Part shown: in pieces, positions 31,501 to 41,807 of the stretch
How positions within the stretch are numbered: position 1 is the first letter of the stretch
How the letters are laid out: every line of letters starts with the position of its first letter
Source: Stutzerimonas kirkiae
Lineage (GTDB): Bacteria; Pseudomonadota; Gammaproteobacteria; Pseudomonadales; Pseudomonadaceae
Assembly: GCF_004327335.1 (NCBI RefSeq)
Contig: NZ_QJUO01000002.1
Location: 186,001-250,000, forward strand
Length of the DNA: 64,000 bases
Direction of reading: 5' to 3'
Made by a program: the position numbers and the translations under genes
Notes under the pieces: generated by a model
What the model was told of the DNA's origin: nothing
The model's input: only the letters and a program-made list of their open reading frames with translations
Database searches by the model: none

Positions 31501-33459
31501 TCAAACCCGGAACTGCCTGACCAGCCCCTGCAATTCGCCACCCAGGCGCGCCAGCTCGGCGCTGGCACCCGCGGTCTGCTCGCTGGCTTCGGCGCTGCGC
31601 TCGCCGATATCGCGAACCCGCGTCACGCTCTCGGAGATATTCTCGGCGACCGCGCCCTGCTCTTCGGCGGCGGCCGCGATCTGCTGGTTCATCTGCTCGA
31701 TGGTGGAAACCGCGCCAGTGATCCGCCCCAACGCGGCCCCCGCCTGCTCGGACAGCTCGACTGTGTTCTGCGTCAGCACCCGGCTGCTGCCCATTTGCTC
31801 GACCGCCTGTTGCGCCAGGTGCTGCAGGCTGGCGATCAGCGTTTCGATCTCCTTGGTCGATTCATGGGTACGTTGCGCCAGCGCCCTCACTTCATCGGCC
31901 ACCACCGCGAACCCCCGCCCCTGCTCTCCGGCCCTGGCCGCCTCGATAGCGGCGTTCAACGCCAGCAGGTTGGTCTGCTCGGCCACCGTACGGATCACCT
32001 CCAGGACACCACCGATGCGCCCGCTTTCGGCGTTCAGCGCCTCGATACCGCGGCCCGACTGCTCGACCTCGCCAGCCAGGCGCCCGATCTCGTCGATGGC
32101 CTGGCGCACCACGGCTTCCCCCTGGCGTGCTTCGTCATCCGCCTGCCGCGCGGCCAGCGATGCCTGTTCGGCATTGCGCGCCACCTCCTGCACCGTGGCC
32201 GCCATCTGATGGATCGCCGTCGCGGTCTGCTCGGTCTCCATGCGCTGGTTCTGCACACCGGCGCTGGTCTGGGCGGTCACCGCCGACAGTTGCTCGGCGG
32301 ACGCGGCGATCTGCGCAACACCGCCGCCGATACGCCCGATCAGCGTGCGCAGGCTGTCGGTCATGCCCTGCATGGCCAGTTGCAACTGACCCAGCTCATC
32401 GCCGCGGACATTCGCCGGCGCCGGCTGGCTCAGGTCGCCGGCGGCGACACGCTGCGCCAATTGCACGGTACGCCGCAACGGCACGGTGATGGTGCGGGTG
32501 ATCGAGATCGCCGCGAAGAGGCCAATGACGATAGCCAGCAACGCGATGGAAGCCAGCAGCAGATAGGCATTGTGGCGCTGCTCACGCATATCCTGCGTAG
32601 CCGTCTGCTCGCTACGTTCGAGCGCCGCGATCACCGAGGCGGAATGCTCGGCCAGCGATTGTTCCAGGCTTACACGCTGCTCGCGCCCGTCACGGAACGC
32701 ATCGAAACTCTTGCGGTAGGTTTCCAGCTCGGCCAGCGCGGTATCCATCGCCGCCGACTGGCTTTCATTGAGCCAGCGCTTGAGGTTGCGCCCCACGTCG
32801 ATGACGTTGCTATGAACCTCGTTCCAGTTGTCCACGGACTCCTGCGACGGGTTGCCGATATAGACGTTCTCGAAGGTACGCAGGTCGAGAATGTTCTTGG
32901 TCAGGCCGGAAGCCGCCTCAGCGACGGTCAGTGGGTCGCTGCCGCGCAGACGATCGCCTTCGAGCCTGAGTGCGCGCACCGCATCGTACATTTCCAGTTC
33001 GATGCCTTCGAACTCATAACGGCTGTTCTGCGCCGACTGGTCCATATGCTCGCGCAGGCCGGCGACCTGTTCGATCAATGCGCCATAACGCTCGAACTGC
33101 CGGCCATACTCCTGGGCCGCGGAAGCGATGGCCGACAGATCGGCCTGCTCGCGCACCGAGGCAGTACCGGCCAGTTCCTGCAAGGCGGCCTGCAGCGCTG
33201 CCAGCGAGTCGCGCAAGGCCACCGCCGAGGCCGAATTGCGGGTCAGGGCGAAGTCCCGTTCCTGGCCACGGGCGGAGAGCATCAGCGCATTCACATGCGC
33301 CAGTTGATCCACCTGCTGGGCTCGCCCGATGATTCCGGTCACCGCATAGAACCCGGTGGCTGCCACCGCAAGGGTCAACAGCAACACCACACCAAAGCCC
33401 AGCAGCAGTTTCTTGCCGACCCCGAGGTCGATAAATATGCCAACCAGCGATCGCATCAT
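31501..33459 (-). CDS. methyl-accepting chemotaxis protein, 652 aa
   Basis: Transmembrane chemoreceptor: first helix [20 protein letters not shown] near residues 17-36, a periplasmic helical ligand domain of about 260 residues, second helix [23 protein letters not shown] domain with [19 protein letters not shown], then the long signalling hairpin with the invariant tip [20 protein letters not shown]. Ligand is not predictable. The start at 33459 is used because AGGG lies 7 bp upstream; an in-frame ATG at 33489 is an alternative that adds 10 residues. Confidence 0.92.
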   Translation of the reverse strand: MMRSLVGIFIDLGVGKKLLLGFGVVLLLTLAVAATGFYAVTGIIGRAQQVDQLAHVNALMLSARGQERDFALTRNSASAVALRDSLAALQAALQELAGTASVREQADLSAIASAAQEYGRQFERYGALIEQVAGLREHMDQSAQNSRYEFEGIELEMYDAVRALRLEGDRLRGSDPLTVAEAASGLTKNILDLRTFENVYIGNPSQESVDNWNEVHSNVIDVGRNLKRWLNESQSAAMDTALAELETYRKSFDAFRDGREQRVSLEQSLAEHSASVIAALERSEQTATQDMREQRHNAYLLLASIALLAIVIGLFAAISITRTITVPLRRTVQLAQRVAAGDLSQPAPANVRGDELGQLQLAMQGMTDSLRTLIGRIGGGVAQIAASAEQLSAVTAQTSAGVQNQRMETEQTATAIHQMAATVQEVARNAEQASLAARQADDEARQGEAVVRQAIDEIGRLAGEVEQSGRGIEALNAESGRIGGVLEVIRTVAEQTNLLALNAAIEAARAGEQGRGFAVVADEVRALAQRTHESTKEIETLIASLQHLAQQAVEQMGSSRVLTQNTVELSEQAGAALGRITGAVSTIEQMNQQIAAAAEEQGAVAENISESVTRVRDIGERSAEASEQTAGASAELARLGGELQGLVRQFRV

Positions 33460-33667
33460 AAACACCCTGAAATCGTGCCAGTTCATCAATGGACCTGCAC
33501 CGCACCACTACGAAGTACCGGTGCCGAAAGTAGGGCATTCTAATCGGCAAAGCGTGGCATTTCGCCACTCCCGCCAGAAAATTTACACAAAAAACGCCAA
33601 TCTTATGACATGCAGTGTTTCAAGAACCGCCGTGCCGTGGCCTGCGCAGGGATCGAAAAGAGCGCTG

Positions 33668-33896
33668 AGAACCTGTTCACGATCTCGCGAGCTAGGGTCT
33701 GCAAGGTGCAACAACCAAAGAGAGTAACCGCCGGAGGCTGACCCGCCAGGGTGGGCGCAGCGAGTCAAGCGGAGTTTACAAGTGGTAAATGAGCATGACT
33801 CGCTTCGCTGCCCCTTCGGTGCCGCACTGGTAGTGCGTTAGCCGCAAGCGGCTTGCCGAAGCCTGTTTTTAACGCAGCAGGTCGTGAACAGGTTCT
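33668..33896. repeat. MITE-like element, 229 bp with 15-bp perfect terminal inverted repeats
   Basis: Ends AGAACCTGTTCACGA (33668-33682) and TCGTGAACAGGTTCT (33882-33896). No target duplication or gene inside. It sits in the 580-bp gap upstream of the chemoreceptor gene. Confidence 0.6.
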
Positions 33897-34013
33897 GAGG
33901 GTGCGCAATGCGCACCACGGATAGCAGCGTCGATCGTTCAGATGCTCGCGGCACACCCTACGCAAGGCCGCTGTTATCCAGCATGGCACATGATCGGTGA
34001 CGCGACGCTGGTG

Positions 34014-34055
34014 TTTCTCGTCCAGCTTTCCAGCTTCCAGCGCTCTTCTCGGCGC
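34014..34055. repeat. repeat family C, copy 3 (one arm only)
   Basis: Contains CTCGTCCAGCTTTCCAGC and TTCCAGCGCTCTTCTCGG, the 3' arm of the C hairpin; the opposite arm is missing. Lies just downstream of the ABC exporter stop. Confidence 0.55.
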
Positions 34056-34073
34056 TTTCGAACGGTCTTTCGA

Positions 34074-35852
34074 TCAGTGCTGCAAATGGCCATACAGCTT
34101 GGCGTAGAGCCCGCCCTCAGCGATCAGTTGCCGATGTTCGCCCTGCTCGGCGATGCAGCCGCCATCGAACACCAGCACGCGGTCGGCCTGCTTCACGGCA
34201 GACAGGCGGTGGGCGATGATCAGGGTCGTACGCCCTTGGAGGAAGCGCGCCAGGGCCTGGTGCAAGGCATGCTCGGTGGCGCTGTCGAGGGCCGAGGTCG
34301 CCTCGTCGAGGATCACCACATGCGGGTCGGCGAGCACCATGCGCGCGACCGCCAGGCGTTGCCGCTGGCCGCCGGAAAAACGCACGCCCGAGCGCCCGAC
34401 GACACTGTCCAGCCCGGCCGGCAGGCGTGCCACGGTTTCCTCCAGTTGCGCGATGCGCAGCGCCTCCCAGCAGGCCTCGTCGCTGCTGTCACGGCCCATA
34501 CACAGGTTGGCCCGCACGGTGTCGTCGAACAGCACCGGATGCTGCAACACCACCGCCACATGCTCGCGCACGCACTCGTAGCCGATCTCCTCCAACCTGA
34601 CGCCGCCCATGCGGATCTCGCCGGATTGCGGTTGATACAGCCCAAGCAGCAGTTGCACCAGGGTGCTCTTGCCTCCGCCGCTGGCACCGACGATGGCGAC
34701 CTTCTCGCCGGGCGCGATATCCAGGCTCAAGCCGTCGAGCACCTGCTCGTCCTGGTAGGAGAAATGCAGATCGCGCACGCTGATGCCAACGGTCCGCCGT
34801 CCTGCGAAAGGATCGCGCACGGCGGCATGCCGTGGCTCGTCGGCCCGCGCCAGCAACTGGTCGATGCGCTTCAGCGCGCCGCTGGCCGAATAGAAGGCAT
34901 ATTGCAGGCCGAGCAACTGCTCGACCGGGCCGATCATGAACCACAGGTAGCTGAACACCGCCAGCATCTGGCCGATGGAGAGGTCGGAGAACAATACGGT
35001 GAGCATCGCCGCGGCACGGAAGATATCGATACCGAACTGGAACAGCAGCCCACTGGCCCGGTTGGAGGCATCGGTCTTCCACTGCGATGCCACGGCGTGG
35101 TCGCGCACCTGCCGGGCGCGCTGGCCCAGACGCGAGAAGAAATAGCCCTGGCGATTGGCCGCACGCACCTGCTGGATGGCATCCAGGGTTTCCGTCAACG
35201 CCTGGGTAAAGCTGGCGGTACTGTCGTTCTCGCGCTTCTTCAGGTGCTTGACGCGCTTGCCCAGTTGCACCGTGGCATAGACCACCAGCGGGTTGAATAG
35301 CAGGATCAGCAAGGCCAGTTGCCAGTGCATCCAGAGCAGGATGGCCGCGGTGCCGAGAATCGTCAGGACGCCGACCAGCAGCCGGCTGAGGGTTTCACCG
35401 ATGAATTTGTCGAGGGTTTCCAGGTCGGTGACCAGGTGCGTGGCCACCGTGCCGCCGCCCAGGCTTTCGTACTCGCCCAGGGCGATCCACTTCAGCCGCT
35501 CCAGCAGCCGCAGGCGGATGCGGTAGATCACATCCTTGGACAGCCGCGCGAACAGCCAGGCCTGCAGAACGCTGAACCCCAGGAAGGCGCTGCGCAGCAG
35601 CAAGGTCAGCCCCAGCATCAGGCCGACATAGCCGACGGCATTTTCCCAGGCTGGTGGCAGCAGCCGATCCATCAGCGCGGTGGCCGAGCCAGCCTGGCCA
35701 AGCAGTACCTCGTCCACCAGCAACGGCAGCAGCAACGGGATCGGCACGCTGCAGAGCGTGGCCAGGATGGCCACCAGGTTGGCCAGCAACAGCGCCTTGC
35801 GGTGCTTCAGCGCGAGCCCGCGGATGTCCGCCCAGCTCAACCGCTCAGGCAT
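34074..35852 (-). CDS. ABC transporter, fused permease and ATPase (exporter type), 592 aa
   Basis: One polypeptide with six membrane helices (about residues 20-320), then an ATPase domain with Walker A GASGGGKST, signature FSGGQRQR and Walker B VVILDEATSALD. This is the homodimeric type IV exporter architecture (lipid, peptide or drug export). Starts at MPERLSWADIR (35852), overlapping the end of the DsbA-like gene by 8 bp, so the two are coupled. Substrate cannot be assigned. Confidence 0.88.
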   Translation of the reverse strand: MPERLSWADIRGLALKHRKALLLANLVAILATLCSVPIPLLLPLLVDEVLLGQAGSATALMDRLLPPAWENAVGYVGLMLGLTLLLRSAFLGFSVLQAWLFARLSKDVIYRIRLRLLERLKWIALGEYESLGGGTVATHLVTDLETLDKFIGETLSRLLVGVLTILGTAAILLWMHWQLALLILLFNPLVVYATVQLGKRVKHLKKRENDSTASFTQALTETLDAIQQVRAANRQGYFFSRLGQRARQVRDHAVASQWKTDASNRASGLLFQFGIDIFRAAAMLTVLFSDLSIGQMLAVFSYLWFMIGPVEQLLGLQYAFYSASGALKRIDQLLARADEPRHAAVRDPFAGRRTVGISVRDLHFSYQDEQVLDGLSLDIAPGEKVAIVGASGGGKSTLVQLLLGLYQPQSGEIRMGGVRLEEIGYECVREHVAVVLQHPVLFDDTVRANLCMGRDSSDEACWEALRIAQLEETVARLPAGLDSVVGRSGVRFSGGQRQRLAVARMVLADPHVVILDEATSALDSATEHALHQALARFLQGRTTLIIAHRLSAVKQADRVLVFDGGCIAEQGEHRQLIAEGGLYAKLYGHLQH

Positions 35853-36477
35853 AGCTACCCTGCTCCAGCCAGCGCCCCAGCAGCGGGCCCAGGACCTCGG
35901 CCGACTGGTAGCCATTGGTCAGCAGGGCATAGCCGCCCTGGCGCCGCGCCAGCAGCGTGGGGAAGCCGGCAATGCCCAGATTCTGCGCCCAAGCGAAGTC
36001 CCGTTGCGTTTCTTCGCGGGCCTCCAGGCCATCGAAGCGGCTGGCGAACGTCTCGCGGCACAGTCCCTGGCGCGTGGCCAGTTCCAGCAGGACCTGGGCC
36101 CGGGTGATGTCCTGCCCCTCCTGGTAGAAGGCCTGCTGCAGCCGTCGCGCCAGGGGCCAGGCGCTGCCCGCGTCCATACCGCGCGCGACCACCAGGGCGC
36201 GGCAGGCGGGCTCGGTGTCGTAGACCAGCCCCGGCGGCAGGCCCGTCTCGAAGTTGAACGACTGCCCGGTGCTTTCCCGCACGCTGCGCCAGTAGCCGAG
36301 CGTACGCTCACGCCCGCCCGGGTCCATCACCTCGCACTCGCGGCGCAGGCCACCCACCACCAGTTGCAGGCCGACCCCAGCCCGCTCCGCCTGGCTCGCC
36401 AGGTGTTGCAGAACCGGCTCGAAGCCCCAGCACCAGGAGCACATCGGGTCCATCACATAGATCAATCGGGCACTCAT
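35845..36477 (-). CDS. DsbA-family thioredoxin-fold protein with CSWC motif, 210 aa
   Basis: Opens MSARLIYVMDPMCSWCWGFEPVL, with the CxxC redox motif in the DsbA/FrnE-like position and a helical insertion typical of DsbA. No signal peptide, so a cytoplasmic oxidoreductase is likely. The cis-Pro loop is seen in GIAGFPTLL near residue 165. It starts 11 bp after the trhO stop and overlaps the ABC gene. Confidence 0.85.
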   Translation of the reverse strand: MSARLIYVMDPMCSWCWGFEPVLQHLASQAERAGVGLQLVVGGLRRECEVMDPGGRERTLGYWRSVRESTGQSFNFETGLPPGLVYDTEPACRALVVARGMDAGSAWPLARRLQQAFYQEGQDITRAQVLLELATRQGLCRETFASRFDGLEAREETQRDFAWAQNLGIAGFPTLLARRQGGYALLTNGYQSAEVLGPLLGRWLEQGSYA

Positions 36478-36488
36478 GCCGGCCTCCT

Positions 36489-37424
36489 TCAACTGTCCTG
36501 CCGGCGCGGATCGCGCCCCAGTGGATGCGCCTGCTGCCGCTGGCGCGCCAGTTCGATCTGGCGTTGCCGCTCCTGCGCCCTGGCACGGGTCTTCGGGCTC
36601 AGGCTGTCCCAGCAGTGTGGGCAACTGATTCCCACCACATAGTGCTCGGACTGCCGCTCCTCGGCGGAAACCGGCATGCGGCAGGCATGGCAGAGTTCGA
36701 AATCCCCTTCGCCCAGGTCATGGCGCACCGTGACCCGGTTATCGAACACGAAGCAGTCGCCGCGCCAGCGGGTCTGCTCCTGCGGCACATCTTCCAGGTA
36801 TTTGAGAATACCGCCCTTGAGATGGTAGACCTCTTCGAAGCCCTCTTCGAGCATGTAGCTCGAGGCCTTTTCGCAGCGAATACCGCCGGTGCAGAACATC
36901 GCCACCTTCTTGTGGCGGCCCGGGTCGTAATGGGCCTTGATATAAGCGGGAAATTCGCGGAATGAGCGGGTAGCGGGATCGACGGCACCCTCGAAGGTGC
37001 CGAGCGCCACTTCATAGTCATTGCGCGTGTCGATCAGCAGCACCTCGGGATCGTCGACCAGCGCGTTCCAGTCGGCCGGCTCGACATAAGTGCCGACCCG
37101 GCGGTTGGGGTCCACGCCGGGTACCCCGAGGGTGACGATTTCCTTCTTCAGCTTGACCTTGGTGCGATAGAACGGCTGCTCGTCACAGAAGGATTCCTTG
37201 TGGTCGATATCGACCAGCCGCTCATCCCTGGCGAACCACTGCAACAGCGCGTCCAGCGCCTGCCGCGAGCCCGAGACGGTGCCGTTGATGCCTTCCGCCG
37301 CCAGCAGCAGGGTGCCCTTGATGCCGTGTTGCAGCAGGGTGTCGAGCAAGGGTTGGCGCAAGGCCTCGTAATCGGGCAGCGCGACGAACTTGTACATCGC
37401 GGCCACGACGACCTTTTCTGTCAT
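36489..37424 (-). CDS. trhO: tRNA uridine(34) hydroxylase, rhodanese-domain protein TrhO, 311 aa
   Basis: YceA-family enzyme that forms 5-hydroxyuridine at tRNA position 34 using oxygen. N-terminal acylphosphatase-like region with [19 protein letters not shown] (about 34-52), then a rhodanese domain whose loop [13 protein letters not shown] holds Cys178 and Cys184. The C-terminal part has a Cys-rich motif ([14 protein letters not shown]). Length and motif fit the family. Confidence 0.93.
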   Translation of the reverse strand: MTEKVVVAAMYKFVALPDYEALRQPLLDTLLQHGIKGTLLLAAEGINGTVSGSRQALDALLQWFARDERLVDIDHKESFCDEQPFYRTKVKLKKEIVTLGVPGVDPNRRVGTYVEPADWNALVDDPEVLLIDTRNDYEVALGTFEGAVDPATRSFREFPAYIKAHYDPGRHKKVAMFCTGGIRCEKASSYMLEEGFEEVYHLKGGILKYLEDVPQEQTRWRGDCFVFDNRVTVRHDLGEGDFELCHACRMPVSAEERQSEHYVVGISCPHCWDSLSPKTRARAQERQRQIELARQRQQAHPLGRDPRRQDS

Positions 37425-37473
37425 CGGATAATCCTCGGTGATCGCCCTCGCAAAGGGCGGACTGCCATGGTTC

Positions 37474-37773
37474 TCAGCGTGGAGCAGAGCGCCGCACGAT
37501 CCTGATCGTATGCTTCAGCTCGACGGGCTTGCGCGTCACGCTGATCGCCCGCCGCGTGACCGTATCCAGCGTGATATTCCAGAAGCCGCTGCTGGGCACC
37601 ACGATCTTCGCCGGGAAGCGATCGAACGCACCGCCGTGGTAACTGTGCCGCCCACCGTTCTTGAAGCTGCGAAAGTTCGCATCGCTCATCAGGCGGATAT
37701 TGCACGGTCTGGAACACTCGATCAGCACGATGTCGTCTTCATCGAGGTACTCGCGCTGGTGGATGAACTTCAT
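37474..37773 (-). CDS. DUF1883 domain protein, 99 aa
   Basis: Starts [29 protein letters not shown] and keeps the block [23 protein letters not shown], all typical of DUF1883. An upstream extension of the frame has no similarity, so the start at 37773 is preferred. Function unknown. Next to trhO and bolA on the same strand, with bolA 124 bp upstream. Confidence 0.82.
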   Translation of the reverse strand: MKFIHQREYLDEDDIVLIECSRPCNIRLMSDANFRSFKNGGRHSYHGGAFDRFPAKIVVPSSGFWNITLDTVTRRAISVTRKPVELKHTIRIVRRSAPR

Positions 37774-37897
37774 CGAAACTCCATGGGCCCGCTGGAAAAA
37801 CGCGACAATAACATGACGCAATGGTCGGCCGCGTCCAAATCCAGCGGGCGGCGTCAAGCTGGACTGGATGACAGGCGAAGAGCCATAAGCTTCCAGC

Positions 37898-38203
37898 TCA
37901 GGAATGCCCACCACGACAGGTCGGCGAGTCCGGCGCGCCCTCGCGCTCGCTCCATTCCCGCGGGGTGTAGGTATGCACGGCGAGGGCATGGATTTGCCGC
38001 ATCATGCCCCCCATCGCCGCATACACGCGCTGGTGGCGCTTGACCGAATTCAGCCCATCGAACAGCGGGCTGACCACCACGGCCTTGTAGTGGGTTTCCT
38101 GCCCACGGCTGTGCATGTGGCTTTCATCGAGCACATCCAGATACTCCGGCTGCAACTGCGCATCGAGTGTCGCGCGGATGCTGTCTATCTTCGCCATGCT
38201 CAT
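37898..38203 (-). CDS. bolA: BolA-family protein, 101 aa
   Basis: Contains LQPEYLDVLDESHMHSRGQETHYKAVVVS and GMMRQIHALAVHTYTPREW, the BolA fold with conserved histidines that contact iron-sulfur clusters with monothiol glutaredoxins. The start is either MSMAKID at 38203 or MAKID at 38197. Its start overlaps the stop of the upstream DUF2059 gene by a few bases, so the genes are coupled. Confidence 0.9.
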   Translation of the reverse strand: MSMAKIDSIRATLDAQLQPEYLDVLDESHMHSRGQETHYKAVVVSPLFDGLNSVKRHQRVYAAMGGMMRQIHALAVHTYTPREWSEREGAPDSPTCRGGHS

Positions 38204-38706
38204 TCCTTCTTCGCTTCGAGTGCCTTGCTCATGTCGTCCAGCAGCCTGTTCACCTCGGGCACGGCCGCCTCCAGTTTGCTCTGGGCGATCTGTGCCGAGC
38301 GCATGTTCAGTTCCGGCAGTTGCGTCAGCACCTTGCGCCCCAGCGGCGACTGGTAGAAGTCGATCAGTTGCCGCAATTCCTGCTCGGTGAACTGGCCGAT
38401 ATAGAGCTTCACCAGTTCAGGCTTCAGCTTGTCCCAGCCAATCGCCTTGTCCAGGGCGGCATTGGCACGGGCCTGATAGCTGTCCAGCAGGGCCTGCTGC
38501 TTCTGCCCGCCCTGTAATTGGGTAAAGCGCTGGGCGAACATGTCCTGCACCTGCGCATAGACGGGCGTAGCCAGTTGCTGGGCGCGGGCCAGTCGCAGGA
38601 ATTCTTCCGCATTGCGCACATGTGCGGCCTGATCGGCCAGTGCCGGGGCAACCTGGCCACCCAGCGCCAATGCGCCAGCCAGGACCAGGTATCGAAACGA
38701 GGGCAT
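38200..38706 (-). CDS. DUF2059 periplasmic protein, 168 aa
   Basis: Signal peptide YLVLAGALALGGQVAPALA, then helical DUF2059 region with QFTEQELRQLIDFYQSPLGRKVL, the family hallmark. Starts at 38706 with an AGGAG-like site (TCAGGAGTC) upstream. Co-oriented with bolA and divergent from fumC. Function unknown. Confidence 0.87.
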   Translation of the reverse strand: MPSFRYLVLAGALALGGQVAPALADQAAHVRNAEEFLRLARAQQLATPVYAQVQDMFAQRFTQLQGGQKQQALLDSYQARANAALDKAIGWDKLKPELVKLYIGQFTEQELRQLIDFYQSPLGRKVLTQLPELNMRSAQIAQSKLEAAVPEVNRLLDDMSKALEAKKE

Positions 38707-38869
38707 TGCAAGACTCCTGAAGAGATCGGCGGGCATCGGCCTGCGGCGCCCGGAAGGCGCATTCTGCCCCCCTGCCGTCCGCCCCTCAAGGCGCACCTGA
38801 CCGGCGCCTGCATGGAACCCTGCCGCAGAACACGGGCCTTACCTTGCAGAGCCCCGCGGAGAAACCATC

Positions 38870-40246
38870 ATGACGCGCATAGAAACCGACAGCATAGGCC
38901 CGGTGGAAGTCCCCGATTCGGCCTACTGGGGCGCACAGACCCAGCGGTCCCTGACCTATTTCGCCATTGGCGAGCAGTGCATGCCGCTGGCGCTGGTCAA
39001 GGCCCTGGCCCTGATCAAGAAAGCCGCGGCCCGTGTCAACGGGCGTATCGGCGAACTGCCGGCGGATGTTTCCCGCCTTATCGAGCAGGCGGCGGATGAA
39101 GTGCTGCACGGGCAGCATGACGATCAGTTCCCGCTGCGGGTCTGGCAGACCGGCAGCGGCACCCAGAGCAACATGAACGTCAACGAGGTGATCGCCGGGC
39201 GTGCCAATGAGCTGGCCAACGGGCAACGTGGCGGCAAGAGCCCGGTCCACCCGAACGATCACGTCAATCGTGCACAGAGCTCCAACGACTGCTTCCCCAC
39301 CGCCATGCATATCGCGGCAGCCAGGGCGGTCCAGCAGAAGTTGCTGCCGGCCATCGGCGAACTCCAGGCCGGCCTGGCCGAACAGGCGATGCGCCACGAG
39401 CACCTGGTGAAGACCGGTCGCACCCACCTGATGGATGCGACACCCGTGACCTTCGGCCAGGAACTGTCGGCCTTCGTCAGCCAGTTGCAGATCGCCGAAC
39501 AGGCTATCCGGCAGAGCCTGCCCGGCCTCTACCAACTGGCCCAGGGAGGCACGGCGGTTGGCACCGGGCTGAATGCGCCACCCGGCTTCGGCCCGGCCAT
39601 GGCGGCGGAAATCGCCGCCCTCAGCGGCCTGCCGTTCGTCTCCGCGCCGAACAAATTCGCGGCACTGGCCGGGCATGAAGCGCTGGTGGTCCTTTCCGGT
39701 GCCCTGAAGACCCTGGCGGTGGCCCTGATGAAGCTGGCCAACGACCTGCGGCTACTGGGCTCCGGGCCGCGCGCGGGACTGGCCGAGGTACGCTTGCCGG
39801 CCAACGAGCCTGGTAGTTCGATCATGCCGGGCAAGGTCAACCCGACCCAGTGCGAAGCCCTGTCGATGCTGGCCTGCCAGGTCATGGGCAATGACGCCAG
39901 CATAGGCTTTGCCGCCAGCCTGGGGCAGTTGCAGCTCAATGTGTTCAAGCCCGTGATCATCCACAACCTGTTGGAGTCGATCGACCTGTTGGCCGACGGC
40001 TGCCATAACTTCAACATTCATTGCATCGCGGGCATGCAACCCGACGCCGAACGCATGGCGGCCCACCTCGAACAGGGGCTGATGCTGGTGACGGCGCTCA
40101 ACACCCATATCGGCTACGACAAAGCGGCGCAGATCGCCAAGCTGGCTTATGAACAGGGCCTTACGTTGCGGGAAGCCGCATTGCGATCAGGGCACCTGAA
40201 TGCACAGGAATTCGATGACTGGGTACGACCACAGGACATGCTGTAG
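38870..40246 (+). CDS. fumC: class II fumarate hydratase, 458 aa
   Basis: Iron-independent fumarase of the TCA cycle, a homotetramer. Carries the family signature [14 protein letters not shown] (about residues 317-330), the substrate-binding RVEHDSFG-like region (here [20 protein letters not shown]) and [14 protein letters not shown]. The length of 458 aa is normal. It lies opposite the DUF2059-bolA genes, an arrangement I recall for the second fumarase copy of Pseudomonas. Confidence 0.96.
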   Translation: MTRIETDSIGPVEVPDSAYWGAQTQRSLTYFAIGEQCMPLALVKALALIKKAAARVNGRIGELPADVSRLIEQAADEVLHGQHDDQFPLRVWQTGSGTQSNMNVNEVIAGRANELANGQRGGKSPVHPNDHVNRAQSSNDCFPTAMHIAAARAVQQKLLPAIGELQAGLAEQAMRHEHLVKTGRTHLMDATPVTFGQELSAFVSQLQIAEQAIRQSLPGLYQLAQGGTAVGTGLNAPPGFGPAMAAEIAALSGLPFVSAPNKFAALAGHEALVVLSGALKTLAVALMKLANDLRLLGSGPRAGLAEVRLPANEPGSSIMPGKVNPTQCEALSMLACQVMGNDASIGFAASLGQLQLNVFKPVIIHNLLESIDLLADGCHNFNIHCIAGMQPDAERMAAHLEQGLMLVTALNTHIGYDKAAQIAKLAYEQGLTLREAALRSGHLNAQEFDDWVRPQDML

Positions 40247-40248
40247 GC

Positions 40249-40283
40249 ACAACGGCGGCACCCGGCACGGATGCCGCCGTTGT
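40249..40283. terminator. terminator between fumC and qorB
   Basis: Perfect 12-bp stem ACAACGGCGGCA with TGCCGCCGTTGT and an 11-nt loop, right after the fumC stop and 12 bp from the end of the convergent gene. There is no strong T run. Confidence 0.6.
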
Positions 40284-40294
40284 CGGAGGGACGC

Positions 40295-41149
40295 TCAATT
40301 CAGGCTTTCCAGCGCCCTGGCCACCGAAACAGACAGTGGCGTGCTCGGGCGGCCGATCAGCGCGGACAACTGCCGCCCATCATCGAACAAACCGCCCTGC
40401 GAAGCCCCGACATCCGACTCCGCCAGCAGGGCGGCCAGGCCACTCGGTAGCCCGGCCTGTTCGAGCGCTGCCCGGTAGTCGGCCTCCGACAGATTGCGGT
40501 AGGGAATCTCGCGGCCAGCCTGCCGGGAGACCTCGCGGGCCAGTTCGGCCAGGGTCCAGGCCTGGTCGCCGGCCAGTTCGTAGGTCTTGCCCACGTGCCC
40601 CGGCCCCGTCAACACCACGGCCGCCGCCTCGGCATAGTCCTCACGGGTAGCGGAAGCGATGCGGCCTTCCCCGGCACTGCCGATGAAGGCGCCGCCCGCC
40701 AGCGCCGCGGGGATCGACCCGGTGTAGTTCTCCGTGTACCAGCCATTGCGCAACAGCGTGAAGGCGAGCCCACTGGCGCGCAGCAACGCCTCGGTCTGGC
40801 GATGCTCGATGCCCAGGCTCAACGGGCTGCTGTCGGCGTGCAGGATGCTGGTATAGACGATATGCCCGACCCCCGCCTTTTTCGCCGCCTCGATCACGTT
40901 GCCATGCTGGGCGATCCGCTGCCCGACCTCGCTCGATGAAATCAACAGCAGGGTAGCGATCCCCTGCAAGGCGGTTTCCAGTGTTTCGGGGCGGCTGTAA
41001 TCGGCTTGCCGCGCATTGACCCCGAGGCCCTGCGCCTTGCCGGGGTTGCGCACCAGCGCCACGATCTCGCTGGCGGCGACCTTCTGCTTGAGTTTCTCGA
41101 TGACGATACGGCCAAGCTGGCCGGTGGCTCCGGTGACGGCGATAGTCAT
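40295..41149 (-). CDS. qorB: SDR-family NAD(P)H-binding quinone oxidoreductase, QorB-like, 284 aa
   Basis: Atypical short-chain fold with N-terminal Rossmann motif VTGATGQLGRIVIEKL (glycines at 7-12) and NmrA-like central part (GVGHIVYTSILHADSSPLSLGIEHRQTE). It resembles the Escherichia coli NAD(P)H quinone oxidoreductase 2. Divergent from the HxlR regulator gene, the same pairing as qorB with ytfH (HxlR family). Confidence 0.87.
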   Translation of the reverse strand: MTIAVTGATGQLGRIVIEKLKQKVAASEIVALVRNPGKAQGLGVNARQADYSRPETLETALQGIATLLLISSSEVGQRIAQHGNVIEAAKKAGVGHIVYTSILHADSSPLSLGIEHRQTEALLRASGLAFTLLRNGWYTENYTGSIPAALAGGAFIGSAGEGRIASATREDYAEAAAVVLTGPGHVGKTYELAGDQAWTLAELAREVSRQAGREIPYRNLSEADYRAALEQAGLPSGLAALLAESDVGASQGGLFDDGRQLSALIGRPSTPLSVSVARALESLN

Positions 41150-41246
41150 GATCTGTTTCCTCGGAAGTGGATTTGATATCTGAAGACCACGCGACTATAT
41201 AATCCATGATTACTTTTAGTAAGTACGCACAGAAAGGTAAGTCTGG

Positions 41247-41699
41247 ATGAGCACCTCAGGACAGCGACAAGACCCCGCCATCCCACCCCCCGAGACGCTG
41301 TCCGGGAAACTCCAGCGTGGCGACCTGATGGCTGCCGCCTGCCCTTCACGCGAGGTACTCAAGCACCTCACCAGCCGCTGGGGCGTGCTGGTCCTGATTA
41401 CCCTGCTGGCAGGCACGCAGCGCTTCAGTGGCCTGCGGCGCGGGATCGGCGGCGTCAGCGAGCGCATGCTGGCCCAGACCCTGCAATGGCTGGAAAACGA
41501 TGGCATGCTCGAACGCAAGGCCTACAAGGTGGTGCCGCCACATGTGGAATACAGCCTGACGCCCCTGGGGCGGCAGGCTGCGGAACGAGTGAAGGAACTG
41601 GCGGACTGGATCGAACTCAGCCTGCCCGAGATCATGCGGCAGCAACGGCACACGACGGAAAGCCCGCCGGAACAAGGCGGGCTTGCGGCGATATCATGA
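41247..41699 (+). CDS. HxlR-family transcriptional regulator, 150 aa
   Basis: Winged-helix regulator with PSREVLKHLTSRWGVLVLITLL (the HxlR helix-turn-helix opening) and a wing at HVEYSLTPLG. A conserved Cys (AACPS) is near the N terminus and may sense thiol-reactive quinones. Divergently transcribed from qorB, so qorB is the likely target. The gene ends in a GC-rich palindrome (AAGCCCGCC/GGCGGGCTT), possibly the terminator. Confidence 0.86.
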   Translation: MSTSGQRQDPAIPPPETLSGKLQRGDLMAAACPSREVLKHLTSRWGVLVLITLLAGTQRFSGLRRGIGGVSERMLAQTLQWLENDGMLERKAYKVVPPHVEYSLTPLGRQAAERVKELADWIELSLPEIMRQQRHTTESPPEQGGLAAIS

Positions 41700-41710
41700 T
41701 AAGGCCGACA

Positions 41711-41773
41711 TGGAGGCTGGACGGAACACTGGCCGGTTCCCGCTTTTCGTCAGGCCGTCAGCCTCCAGCGCTC
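41711..41773. repeat. repeat family C, copy 4 (hairpin)
   Basis: Arms TGGAGGCTGGACGGAA and CGTCAGCCTCCA-like sequence (GTCAGCCTCCAGCGCTCTT) flank a loop with a CCGG-rich tract. Lies between two convergent genes (ends 41699 and 41808). Confidence 0.65.
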
Positions 41774-41807
41774 TTGCCGGAGCCTGGGAACGGATGGTTT
41801 TTGCCAA

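Noticed and set aside
34074..35852. ABC exporter as CydC/CydD
   Set aside because: No partner half-transporter or cyd genes nearby; a single homodimeric exporter next to a DsbA-like protein does not prove a thiol-export role.
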